The position numbers and the translations under genes are program-made. The notes beneath the pieces were generated by a model. That model saw nothing but the letters and a program-made list of their open reading frames with translations, searched no databases and was not told the origin of the DNA. From Planctomycetota bacterium (GTDB taxonomy: Bacteria > Planctomycetota > Planctomycetia > Planctomycetales > Planctomycetaceae): DNA of 13,169 nucleotides. Location of the stretch: contig JAQBZS010000085.1 in NCBI GenBank assembly GCA_027622115.1, forward strand, positions 1 to 13,169, given 5' to 3'. Positions 6,857 through 13,169 of this stretch are shown piece after piece (within the stretch, counting starts at the first letter, position 1; each line of letters begins with the position of its first letter).

Positions 6857-7918
6857 CTAATCTGCCATGCCACTGGCAAGTTTCACTTTCGCCAGATACA
6901 CGTGCGATTTCTCATCGTGCGGCTTGTGATAGCTTATCCACAAATGTCCATCGTGCGACGCCAGGCCAACGATGGCGCTGCGCCCGACGGGCAGTACAAG
7001 CGTTTCCCGCAACTTGCCCGCTTTGCGATCAAACCAGCAAAGTGAGGTTCGCTCCTTTTTGTCAAACAGCCCGACCGCTGCGATGATTCTGCCGTCGGCC
7101 AAACGGATGGCATTCGGGTTGGCAATCCTCATTCCCAAGTCTTTCCAGTCGCTAAAGTCGTTGAACGGCGGTTTACTGCTGCTCACCACACCGCTTGGCG
7201 CCTTGTGAACGTAATGTTCACGAGTCTCGCGGTCGATCCGATACGTCGGATTGCGAGCCATGAAGCAATAAGCGACATCGTCCGTAAACACCAGCGAGCC
7301 TGATCCAGGCCCAGGCCAGTAGGATGGCGTCTCCTGGTAGACCACGCCTCGTCCACCGCCGTCAATGTGCAAGGTTGACGCATTGCCACAGATGCAACCC
7401 CTGCTGAACGAGTACACCTCGCCCTTGTGCCAGCGTACGCATTTGACCCGATAGTATTCTTCGCAAAAGAGCCTCGGAGTCTCCCATTTACGACCGTCTT
7501 TTGAGGTCCATGAATACGCCTGGGTTGTGTGCCTTCTGTCTTTCAACGGCGGAAGATCGGCGGGATCCACCGGCCCATTTCCCATCGCGACGAGCATCAA
7601 TTCGTTCTCTGGAGTCACGGTCAACCGTGGATCGGAATCGCCGCGGCTCGCGAAGCGACACGGGACGTCGGAAGCGGATTCCCATTTCACTCCATCCGCT
7701 GAAGTGATCACGCGCAACATTTTGTTGGCCGAATCTTTCGGGCGGTCGTAGAACACGCAATACCAGACGTCCTTGAAACGGACCAGGTCCGTCACAGAAA
7801 CACTGGTTTCCGACTCCCAGATTTTTTTGGCCTCGATAAGTCTTGTCTCATCCGCAGCCTGGCCAACATGAACAACAAACGACAAGACCGCCGCCAGCGA
7901 CACATGCATTCGGTTCAT
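6857..7918 (-). CDS. Secreted sialidase-like (BNR/Asp-box) propeller protein
   Basis: A 353-aa exported protein of the sialidase-like superfamily, probably a six-bladed propeller that binds or cleaves glycans. The start at 7918 (MNRMHVSLAAVLSF) gives a signal peptide cleaved after about residue 21 (GQA-ADE) and has AAGGGAG 8 nt upstream; a longer TTG start at 7957 is less likely. Asp-box-like motifs are seen as SADGVKWES and SKDGRKWETP. VTDLVRFKDVWYCVFYDR near residue 42 is a familiar start of the first blades in planctomycete members. The C-terminus (DGHLWISYHKPH, then VYLAKVKL) completes the last blade. I could not confirm the arginine triad and Tyr/Glu pair of true sialidases, so enzymatic activity is uncertain. 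It is the first gene of the likely three-gene operon with the WD40 genes. Confidence 0.8.
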   Translation of the reverse strand: MNRMHVSLAAVLSFVVHVGQAADETRLIEAKKIWESETSVSVTDLVRFKDVWYCVFYDRPKDSANKMLRVITSADGVKWESASDVPCRFASRGDSDPRLTVTPENELMLVAMGNGPVDPADLPPLKDRRHTTQAYSWTSKDGRKWETPRLFCEEYYRVKCVRWHKGEVYSFSRGCICGNASTLHIDGGGRGVVYQETPSYWPGPGSGSLVFTDDVAYCFMARNPTYRIDRETREHYVHKAPSGVVSSSKPPFNDFSDWKDLGMRIANPNAIRLADGRIIAAVGLFDKKERTSLCWFDRKAGKLRETLVLPVGRSAIVGLASHDGHLWISYHKPHDEKSHVYLAKVKLASGMAD

Positions 7919-7977
7919 GATTTCGTCTCCCTTGGTTGTAAGAATTCGTTCCGGCAACCTGCTGTCGAACCATACTT

Positions 7978-8007
7978 TTTATAGTTTAAAGGGATTTCAA
8001 CGCCCAA
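7978..8007 (-). promoter_or_regulatory. Candidate promoter of the sialidase-WD40 operon
   Basis: On the minus strand, TATAAA (7978-7983) lies 18 bp from TTGGGC (8002-8007) in a locally AT-rich stretch. It would give a leader of about 50 nt before the ATG at 7918. The -35 box matches the sigma-70 consensus at only three of six positions, so this is a guess based on position and composition. Confidence 0.35.
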
Positions 8008-8023
8008 AATTCATTTTCTCGAT

Positions 8024-8140
8024 TTATTTCGTATCCTCGACCGATTCGCCTCGTGGTGTCGCGTCCCAGATTCTTATTGTTTTGTCGTGGCTACGTCGGG
8101 GGAGAAGACCACACAGTTAACTCTGAACAAATCAAAGGGG
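8024..8140 (-). pseudogene. Relic of a WD40 gene, last blade
   Basis: The minus strand reads FRVNCVVFSPD and then, one frame over, SHDKTIRIWDATP followed by a short tail and TAA at 8024-8026. Together these are the two halves of one canonical WD40 blade, with a short deletion and frameshift between FSPD and SHDK (around 8096-8100). Upstream, frames are broken (for example an ELW near 8175), so this is the decayed 3' end of a lost WD40 gene. It lies directly upstream of the intact sialidase-WD40 operon and in the same orientation. Confidence 0.65.
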
Positions 8141-8254
8141 CAGGATTGGGTCAGGACTCTTTTCTCGGCAAGTCCACAGCTCGCAACCGTGGTTATCAGT
8201 TGGATCTTCATTCCCCCGGTGCTCCCGACGTATCGTCCGCGTCATGAAGTTGTG

Positions 8255-8470
8255 TCACGACCTGGCGTTGCCCGCGCGAACGTCTTCTTCGCCAAGCACG
8301 GCAATCTGTACTGAGCCAACTCCCCGCTTGCCGGCGCGGTTGAGTGTGTAACGCTGGTGGTCGTAGATGATGAACAGCGTGCGGTCTTCCGCCTAAATAC
8401 CGTCGGGGTACGACGACTCTCGTTCATCGTGAAAAATCGTTTGTTGCGGAACGTTCGGCCCAGGAAGGCG
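8255..8470 (-). pseudogene. Relic of a sialidase-like gene, C-terminal end with internal amber
   Basis: A minus-strand frame reads HDERESSYPDGI, then TAG (8393-8395), then AEDRTLFIIYDHQRYTLNRA, then VGSVQIAVLGEEDVRAG, ending at TGA (8255-8257). SYPDG-x-AEDGTL-IIYD followed by a MAVFxEEDVLAG-like end is the typical last part of bacterial sialidase-family proteins. The TAG stands where the family usually has a Gln or Glu, so CAG to TAG is likely. A further in-frame TAG at 8471-8473 closes it upstream and the N-terminal bulk is gone. It is a different subfamily from the intact sialidase-like gene at 6857-7918, so it is not a simple duplicate of it. Confidence 0.7.
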
Positions 8471-8474
8471 CTAG

Positions 8475-8786
8475 TCGGTCGCAGGACCGTTCGAAATCAC
8501 CGATCTGGCCGGACTTGATCTGAAGCAGGCGATTCTTACCGAGTTGCTTCCCTCGCTCGCTTCATCAGCAGATGTCCCCGCGATTCTGAATGAGAAGGTC
8601 GAGCAGGGAAATCTGGGAACTTCCGCGATCGACAACTCCGCCACGCCGCAGGCAACCAACCGGAATGATCGATTCTTCCGAGCGAAATGGCCAATTCCGG
8701 AGTGGCCGATTCGATTCCTTTTCGCATCCGTGCGCAACCGGTCGATACATCTTGAACTACATTGCATTGATGATTGTTGGAATTGA
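8475..8786 (+). other. Unrecognised open frame in the gene-poor stretch
   Basis: The plus strand is open for 103 codons but has no ATG and no ribosome site. The first half (FEITDLAGLDLKQAILTELL) has a protein-like pattern. The second half overlaps two imperfect adjacent copies of a TGGCCAATTCCGG-like unit (about 8691-8720) and reads unconvincingly. It may be a relic fused to repeat DNA or chance. No family is recognised. The remaining 100 bp to the tssA start hold nothing I can name. Confidence 0.25.
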
Positions 8787-8887
8787 CGATTGAAGCATGG
8801 CGATTGCAGGTTTTGTGAAGTCTCGGGGATTCAGACTCGCCAACGTGAAGCTTCAAGCATCAGCCACTCGCGGATCGGAGCAAAAAT

Positions 8888-9988
8888 ATGGCGACTGACG
8901 CACTCTTGGATTTTGATCAACTGTTGGCACCAATCTCGGATGACGAACCGTGCGGCGGAAGCTTGCGCTACGATCCCGTGTACGATCAGATTTCAACGCT
9001 CCGCAAGCAGCAGTCCAGCGCGGTTGATGAATCCGCCGATACGGTTGCCGACTGGCCCAAAGTGCGGGATCTCTCGACGGATACACTGGAAACCAAGGCG
9101 AAGGATCTGCAAATCGCCGCGTGGTTGCTGGAGGCACTCGTCGAACTGCACGGATTTGCCGGGATGCGCGACGGTTTTCGGCTGTTCCACGCGTTGATCG
9201 ACACGTTCTGGGACAACCTGCATCCCGAGATCGATGATGACGGTGACCTCGGAGCCCGAGCCGCTCCGATCAACTCTTTGGCGGCCGGCGACGGTGGTGC
9301 AAGGATGCCGGCTCGCATTCGCGAAATCCCGTTGGCTCACAGCGATGGCGGCGAAATCTTTACGTACTCGTATCGCCAGTCCGCGATTGCCGGTCCGCAA
9401 GGAGAAGACGAGAGCGAAAGCGACTATTCGCGACGCCAACGCGATGCGGAAAGCAAGCGAGAAACGTTTGAAACGGCGGTTAATGGAACGCCGGCAAAAT
9501 TCTACGCGGACCTGAACGAAGACCTCGCCGGTTGCCGGGAACAGCTCAAGGAATTGGAGAGCGTGGTTGACGAGAAGCTCGGTGACGACGCGCCGGGATG
9601 GTCGGGGTTACGTCAGGCGATCGAGGACGTCGAACGCACGCTGCGACCGATTCTGACCGCAAAGGGTGTGATCGGCACGGACGAAGAGGAAGACGCCGAT
9701 TCCGACGACTCGCACGACGACAGCGACGACGACAACCAAGGCGGCTCGGGCGGTGGTGGCGGCCCTGTTCGTACACGAGCCGATGCGATTCGGAAGCTGC
9801 AAGAAGTCGTCGACTTCCTCCGTCGCACGGAGCCACACAGTCCCGTGGCCTACTTGGTCCAACGAGCCATCAAGTGGGCACACCAACCGCTGGAAAGCGT
9901 GCTCGGCGAATTGGTCAAGGACAGTTCCGTCTTGGAATCCATCGAGGACGTGTTGGGCATTCAGTCGTCAAGCAACGATGACGACTGA
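8888..9988 (+). CDS. tssA: TssA/ImpA-like type VI secretion protein
   Basis: TssA proteins help assemble and cap the contractile sheath of type VI secretion systems in the cytoplasm. The 366-aa product has an ImpA_N-type N-terminal domain (about 8-135: LLAPISDDEPCGGSLRYDPVYD, then LQIAAWLLEALVELHGFAGM and FWDNLHPEIDDDGD). It ends with the TssA signature TRADAIRKLQEVVDFLRR, EPHSPVAYLVQRAIKWA, at about 295-340. Between them lies a helical middle and a striking linker: acidic DEEEDADSDDSHDD-type sequence followed by GGSGGGGG (about 265-292). The start ATG has CGGAG 8 nt upstream. No other tss gene is in view: the next gene is a DUF1501 protein and the upstream stretch holds only relics. It may be a stand-alone tssA, or its cluster may lie elsewhere in the genome. 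Confidence 0.85.
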   Translation: MATDALLDFDQLLAPISDDEPCGGSLRYDPVYDQISTLRKQQSSAVDESADTVADWPKVRDLSTDTLETKAKDLQIAAWLLEALVELHGFAGMRDGFRLFHALIDTFWDNLHPEIDDDGDLGARAAPINSLAAGDGGARMPARIREIPLAHSDGGEIFTYSYRQSAIAGPQGEDESESDYSRRQRDAESKRETFETAVNGTPAKFYADLNEDLAGCREQLKELESVVDEKLGDDAPGWSGLRQAIEDVERTLRPILTAKGVIGTDEEEDADSDDSHDDSDDDNQGGSGGGGGPVRTRADAIRKLQEVVDFLRRTEPHSPVAYLVQRAIKWAHQPLESVLGELVKDSSVLESIEDVLGIQSSSNDDD

Positions 9989-10176
9989 CACCGAACTCGC
10001 AGAGTGTTTCCTCCTGCGATGCAAGCGGTTGTTCACCCTCCGCAGCAACGCTGCCAAACCGTCGACTCGACTACGCTCGGCAACTCTGTGAAACTGGAAT
10101 ACCGGAGCCGCGCCCGTCAGCAGCCTGTTGAAGGAGTAACCCACGCAGTTGCCGGACGATCGCGCCTCGCAATCCC

Positions 10177-10182
10177 AGGAGA
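10177..10182 (+). promoter_or_regulatory. Ribosome binding site deciding a GTG start for the DUF1501 gene
   Basis: AGGAGA lies 5-6 nt before the GTG at 10188-10190. An alternative TTG 39 bp upstream lacks such a site. Confidence 0.65.
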
Positions 10183-10187
10183 AGCCG

Positions 10188-11621
10188 GTGAGCAATTTCA
10201 GTCGCGAACACAGTCTCGTTATTTCGCCGTCTCGACGCGACATGCTGCGTTCGTCGGCAATGGGGTTCGGCTATCTCGCGCTGACCAACTTGTTGGCGGA
10301 ACAACAACTCCCAGCCGCGATCACGAACCCTTTGGCCGCTCGGCAACCGCATTTCAACGGCCGAGCGAAGCGCGTCATCTACTTGTTCATGAAGGGCGGA
10401 CCTTCGCAGGTCGACACGTTCGATCCCAAGCCGCTTCTGCAACGCGACGATGGCAAGGAACTGCCGTTCAACAAACCACGCGTGCAATTCGCACCAACCG
10501 GCAAATTGTTGCGATCGCCGTGGAAGTTCAAGAAATATGGCGAGAGCGGTATCGAAGTCAGCGAGTTATTTCCGAATGTCGCCAAGCATGTGGACGACCT
10601 CTGCATTCTCAATTCCGTACACGGTACGAACCCGGCTCACGGCGGTGCGTGCTTGAAGATGCACACCGGCAGTGACAATTTCATTCGGCCCAGTTTGGGA
10701 TCTTGGGTGACGTACGGCTTGGGCAGCGAGAATCACAATTTGCCGGGTTTCATCACCATTTGCCCCACACTGGCTCACGGCGGAGTTCGCAATTACAGCT
10801 CGGCGTTCTTGCCGGCTCGGTATTCCGCCACGCCGATGGGTGTCGCCAGTCAGCCCTCAAAAACGGCACGAGTCCCCTTCACCCAAAACTCGCTTGTCAC
10901 TCGCGACCAACAACGGTTGCAGTTGGATCTCTTGTCGAATCTCAATCGCGAACACATCCAAACGGCTGGAGATTTCGCGGAACTCGAAAGCCGCATCAAT
11001 TCGTTTGAACTTGCCTTCCGCATGCAGCACGAGATCCCACAAGTCGAAGACATTTCCAACGAATCGGCGGCGACGCTGAAGCTTTATGGTCTCGATGACA
11101 GCGTGACCGAAGATTTCGGTCGCCAATGTCTGCTGGCACGACGGTTTGCGGAACGAGGCGTAAGGTTCATCCAAGTCACGCATAGCAACACCAAGGTGCA
11201 ATGGGATCAGCACAGCGATCTGCTCAACGGGCACAACGAGAATTCCCGCGAAGTCGACTTGCCGATTGCCGGGCTGCTGTCGGATTTGAAGTCTCGAGGG
11301 TTGCTCGATGACACATTGGTGATGTGGGGCGGCGAATTCGGTCGCACCCCGGTGGCGCAAGGGAAGAATGGTCGCGATCACAATCCGGAAGGCTTCACGA
11401 TGTGGATGGCGGGTGGAGGCGTGAAACGCGGATTTCGCTATGGAGCCACCGACGATTACGGCTACTACGCCGTCCGGGACCGCATGCACGTGCATGATCT
11501 GCACGCCACGTTGTTGCATTTGCTCGGGCTGGATCATGAACGTCTGACGTATCGCTATGCGGGCCGAGACTTTCGGCTAACGGATGTCGCCGGCAAAGTC
11601 GCGCACGACATCCTGGCATAA
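10188..11621 (+). CDS. DUF1501 protein with Tat-type leader
   Basis: A 477-aa member of the DUF1501 family, which is abundant in planctomycetes, has an alkaline-phosphatase/sulfatase-like fold and no established function. The twin-arginine motif SRRDML at residues 15-20 is followed by a hydrophobic stretch, indicating folded export through Tat. Family blocks are complete: VIYLFMKGGPSQVDTFDPKP, HGTNPAHGGACLKMHTGS, LPGFITICP, WDQHSDLLNGHNENSREVD, MWGGEFGRTPVAQG, GRDHNPEGFTMWMAGGGVK. The end is a blade-like HLLGLDHERLTYRYAGRDFR. Length is normal. These genes are often next to a DUF1549/DUF1553 cytochrome-type gene; none is visible here, the upstream neighbour being tssA after a 199-bp gap. The start is GTG, chosen by its ribosome site and by placing the Tat motif near the N-terminus. 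Confidence 0.93.
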   Translation: MSNFSREHSLVISPSRRDMLRSSAMGFGYLALTNLLAEQQLPAAITNPLAARQPHFNGRAKRVIYLFMKGGPSQVDTFDPKPLLQRDDGKELPFNKPRVQFAPTGKLLRSPWKFKKYGESGIEVSELFPNVAKHVDDLCILNSVHGTNPAHGGACLKMHTGSDNFIRPSLGSWVTYGLGSENHNLPGFITICPTLAHGGVRNYSSAFLPARYSATPMGVASQPSKTARVPFTQNSLVTRDQQRLQLDLLSNLNREHIQTAGDFAELESRINSFELAFRMQHEIPQVEDISNESAATLKLYGLDDSVTEDFGRQCLLARRFAERGVRFIQVTHSNTKVQWDQHSDLLNGHNENSREVDLPIAGLLSDLKSRGLLDDTLVMWGGEFGRTPVAQGKNGRDHNPEGFTMWMAGGGVKRGFRYGATDDYGYYAVRDRMHVHDLHATLLHLLGLDHERLTYRYAGRDFRLTDVAGKVAHDILA

Positions 11622-11702
11622 GAGTGAGTTCCGACTCGCCGTCGTGCGCCGACAGTGGGTCGGGAAAACGGATCACACAGTTTCAAGCACCGCGGATCGA
11701 TC

Positions 11703-13169
11703 GTGGCTCGGCTCATCAATCACCTCTTGAAGTCGATCTCATTGTTGTCGGCGAAACCCCAACGACCTTCGGTGGATCGTTGCACGAATTTGCTGCCGCA
11801 TTTGCTGGCTGATCGACAACTGCCTGCATCGGAAAACCGGGCGACTCAATCCAAGGCGCTCGTGAATTGGTTGCAACATTTGCACGCCGCTGAAGCAAGA
11901 CTCACGGTCGGTCTTGGGGCTTTGCTCGGAAGCGCGCCGCCCAATGCTGAGCGACGGGTGATCCCTCGAGCACTCCCGGCGACCGCTGATCGACTGGTCG
12001 TGTGGCGCGGCGAACTTGAAGCGTTTGACCGGATGACCGCCACGAATCCGCGATGCTGCGCAATTGTGAGTTCTCGACTGAGCCGGTCACTCGAAAACCA
12101 CGGTTCCTGGTTCGCCGGGCTCAGAACCGCGTGCTCGCGAGCGAAGACTGCACAACTCACGCTCGTCACGGCAACCGCCACAACCTGCGATCCGTATGTG
12201 AGACGCTGTGCCGAACTCTTCGGCATCGACACGCTGACGCTCGATGTTCGCGAGCACGAATCGCCGACGGCCTGGCTGCGACGCGTCCAGAAGATCGATC
12301 GCGTGGATCATCCAACGGCGTTTGTTTCGCCATGTTTGGATACGTCCAACTTGAACACCGCGACGAATGCCGCCGCAAAGCCGGATCAGTTGCTCGTTGA
12401 TGTCGCGGATCAAGTTGTGGCACTCAGCGTTCGCACGGGCGGCAATCTCGAACGCATTCTGACCAACCGACTGCTGCGAGAAAAATCGTTCACCCACGTC
12501 CTATTGGCCCGTGGAGCCGGGCTGGTGCGCGAATCGATCGCCCAACGCTTGGAAACCCTCGGGGCCGTGAGTTGGCATCTGCTGGACGCCGAGATGCCCG
12601 ACGAATCGCCGACAGTGACGCGTCCGGTCTCGGCACCGATCATTCCATTGCCGGACCCCGCGGGTTGGGTCTACCTCGCGCATTGCACCCGGCGTCGCAC
12701 CGGGGCGTGGCCGAGTCAAGACGAAACGGATTTTCTGGACGATCTCATTCTGGATCGTCGCGGCCGAGACCACGGTTGTTTTGCCGCATTGAGCCGGATC
12801 GTGAGCCAGCGGCGTTTGCATGCGTCGCCGGAGTCGGTACGAGGCGACGTGCCGGTGGTTTGCTTTTCGGGCCTTCCACTGGCCGAATTGAGGACGCGAC
12901 GCGTCTTTCGGACACATCGCGGTCGTTGGGATTTTGAGCCCTACGGCATTTGCATCCGCCAGCAGTGGCTGAAACAGTGCGGCGCTCGACCGGTGATTTA
13001 TGGCGACGATGAAGACTGGGACTCGCTCACTTCGACCGATCGACCATTCTTTCAGCGAGCGATCTCCACACAGCGCGACGGCACGAACATCGACTGGGCG
13101 ACCGAACGGGAATGGCGACACGTCGGCAGTCTCGATCTTTCCGATTTACCGCGGGACGATGCATTCGTC
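11703..13169 (+). CDS. Uncharacterised protein, partial (continues past window end)
   Basis: The plus-strand frame is open from 11628 to the last base (at least 489 codons from 11703) with consistent protein-like composition. No ATG occurs before 12039, so the start is probably a GTG at 11703 or 11655; neither has a convincing ribosome site, and the boundary is uncertain. The N-terminal part is helical (NLLPHLLADRQLPASENR, LVNWLQHLHAAEARL). A middle alpha/beta part includes AQLTLVTATAT and VLLARGAGLVRESIAQRLE. The C-terminal part has PVVCFSGLPLAELRTRRVF, RGRWDFEPYGICIRQQWL, PVIYGDD and WATEREWRHVGSLDLS. The aromatic EREWR block following a Y-G-I-x-I strand recalls DUF2971/AbiGi-type domains, but only loosely. 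I recall similar planctomycete proteins only as conserved hypotheticals. It follows the DUF1501 gene by about 80 bp on the same strand and may be cotranscribed with it. Confidence 0.75.
   Translation, partial: MARLINHLLKSISLLSAKPQRPSVDRCTNLLPHLLADRQLPASENRATQSKALVNWLQHLHAAEARLTVGLGALLGSAPPNAERRVIPRALPATADRLVVWRGELEAFDRMTATNPRCCAIVSSRLSRSLENHGSWFAGLRTACSRAKTAQLTLVTATATTCDPYVRRCAELFGIDTLTLDVREHESPTAWLRRVQKIDRVDHPTAFVSPCLDTSNLNTATNAAAKPDQLLVDVADQVVALSVRTGGNLERILTNRLLREKSFTHVLLARGAGLVRESIAQRLETLGAVSWHLLDAEMPDESPTVTRPVSAPIIPLPDPAGWVYLAHCTRRRTGAWPSQDETDFLDDLILDRRGRDHGCFAALSRIVSQRRLHASPESVRGDVPVVCFSGLPLAELRTRRVFRTHRGRWDFEPYGICIRQQWLKQCGARPVIYGDDEDWDSLTSTDRPFFQRAISTQRDGTNIDWATEREWRHVGSLDLSDLPRDDAFV

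Noticed and set aside
8471..8767. 98-codon minus-strand open frame upstream of the sialidase-like relic
   Set aside because: It is in frame with the relic but shows no sialidase motif and is Ser/Arg-rich. It could be scrambled relic DNA, but I cannot support it as a gene.
9989..10187. Possible small gene or terminator between tssA and DUF1501
   Set aside because: I found no convincing start, motif or stem followed by a T-run in this gap.
10857..11537. 226-codon minus-strand open frame opposite DUF1501
   Set aside because: It is a shadow of the DUF1501 coding frame, with no recognisable domain or ribosome site.
11624..11812. 62-codon frame starting with GTG just after the DUF1501 stop
   Set aside because: It overlaps the longer frame that continues to the window end and has more protein-like content. 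No ribosome site and no motif are seen.
1..13169. CRISPR arrays, tRNA, rRNA or integrase genes
   Set aside because: No regularly spaced direct repeats, no tRNA-like cloverleaf with a GTTC-A arm, no rRNA sequence and no recombinase motif were found on either strand by reading.

Overview
The window looks like a planctomycete chromosome segment. It carries a secreted formylglycine-type sulfatase, a DUF1501 protein with a twin-arginine leader, a sialidase-like propeller protein and exported WD40 proteins, with moderate-to-high GC and several genes without a clear Shine-Dalgarno. This is inferred from gene content; no rRNA or other marker is present.

Left part (1-7918), all on the minus strand. 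Reading in the direction of transcription: a secreted sialidase-like protein (7918-6857), an exported double-propeller WD40 protein (6807-4558), and an exported PDZ plus seven-bladed WD40 protein (4489-3092). These three are spaced 49 and 68 bp apart, have good ribosome binding sites and probably form one operon behind a candidate promoter near 7978-8007. Next come a decayed PhoD-like phosphatase remnant (3091-2614) interrupted by a 102-bp palindromic element, a secreted type I sulfatase (2505-937), an 80-bp imperfect palindrome (831-910), and a bestrophin-family channel that stops after its third membrane segment (801-28). The two WD40 genes share a nearly identical 5' leader and signal-peptide sequence at DNA level, so one leader was copied from the other fairly recently.

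Middle (7958-8887). This is a gene-poor stretch of about 930 bp holding two minus-strand gene relics: the last WD40 blade of a lost WD40 gene and the C-terminal part of a second sialidase-like gene with an internal amber codon. Both belong to the same broad families as the intact operon beside them. The rest holds an open but unrecognised plus-strand frame.

Right part (8888-13169), all on the plus strand. A TssA/ImpA-like type VI secretion protein with an acidic and polyglycine linker stands without any other T6SS gene in view. It is followed by a DUF1501 protein and a large uncharacterised protein that runs off the window end and has no ATG near its start.

The exported proteins (sulfatase, sialidase-like, WD40, DUF1501) fit an envelope or periplasmic polysaccharide-handling lifestyle, but no single pathway is demonstrated. 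I see no complete new defence or mobile system. The most distinctive items are the TA-flanked palindromic element in the phoD relic, the cluster of relics next to related intact genes, the lone tssA, and the unannotated long reading frame at the right edge.
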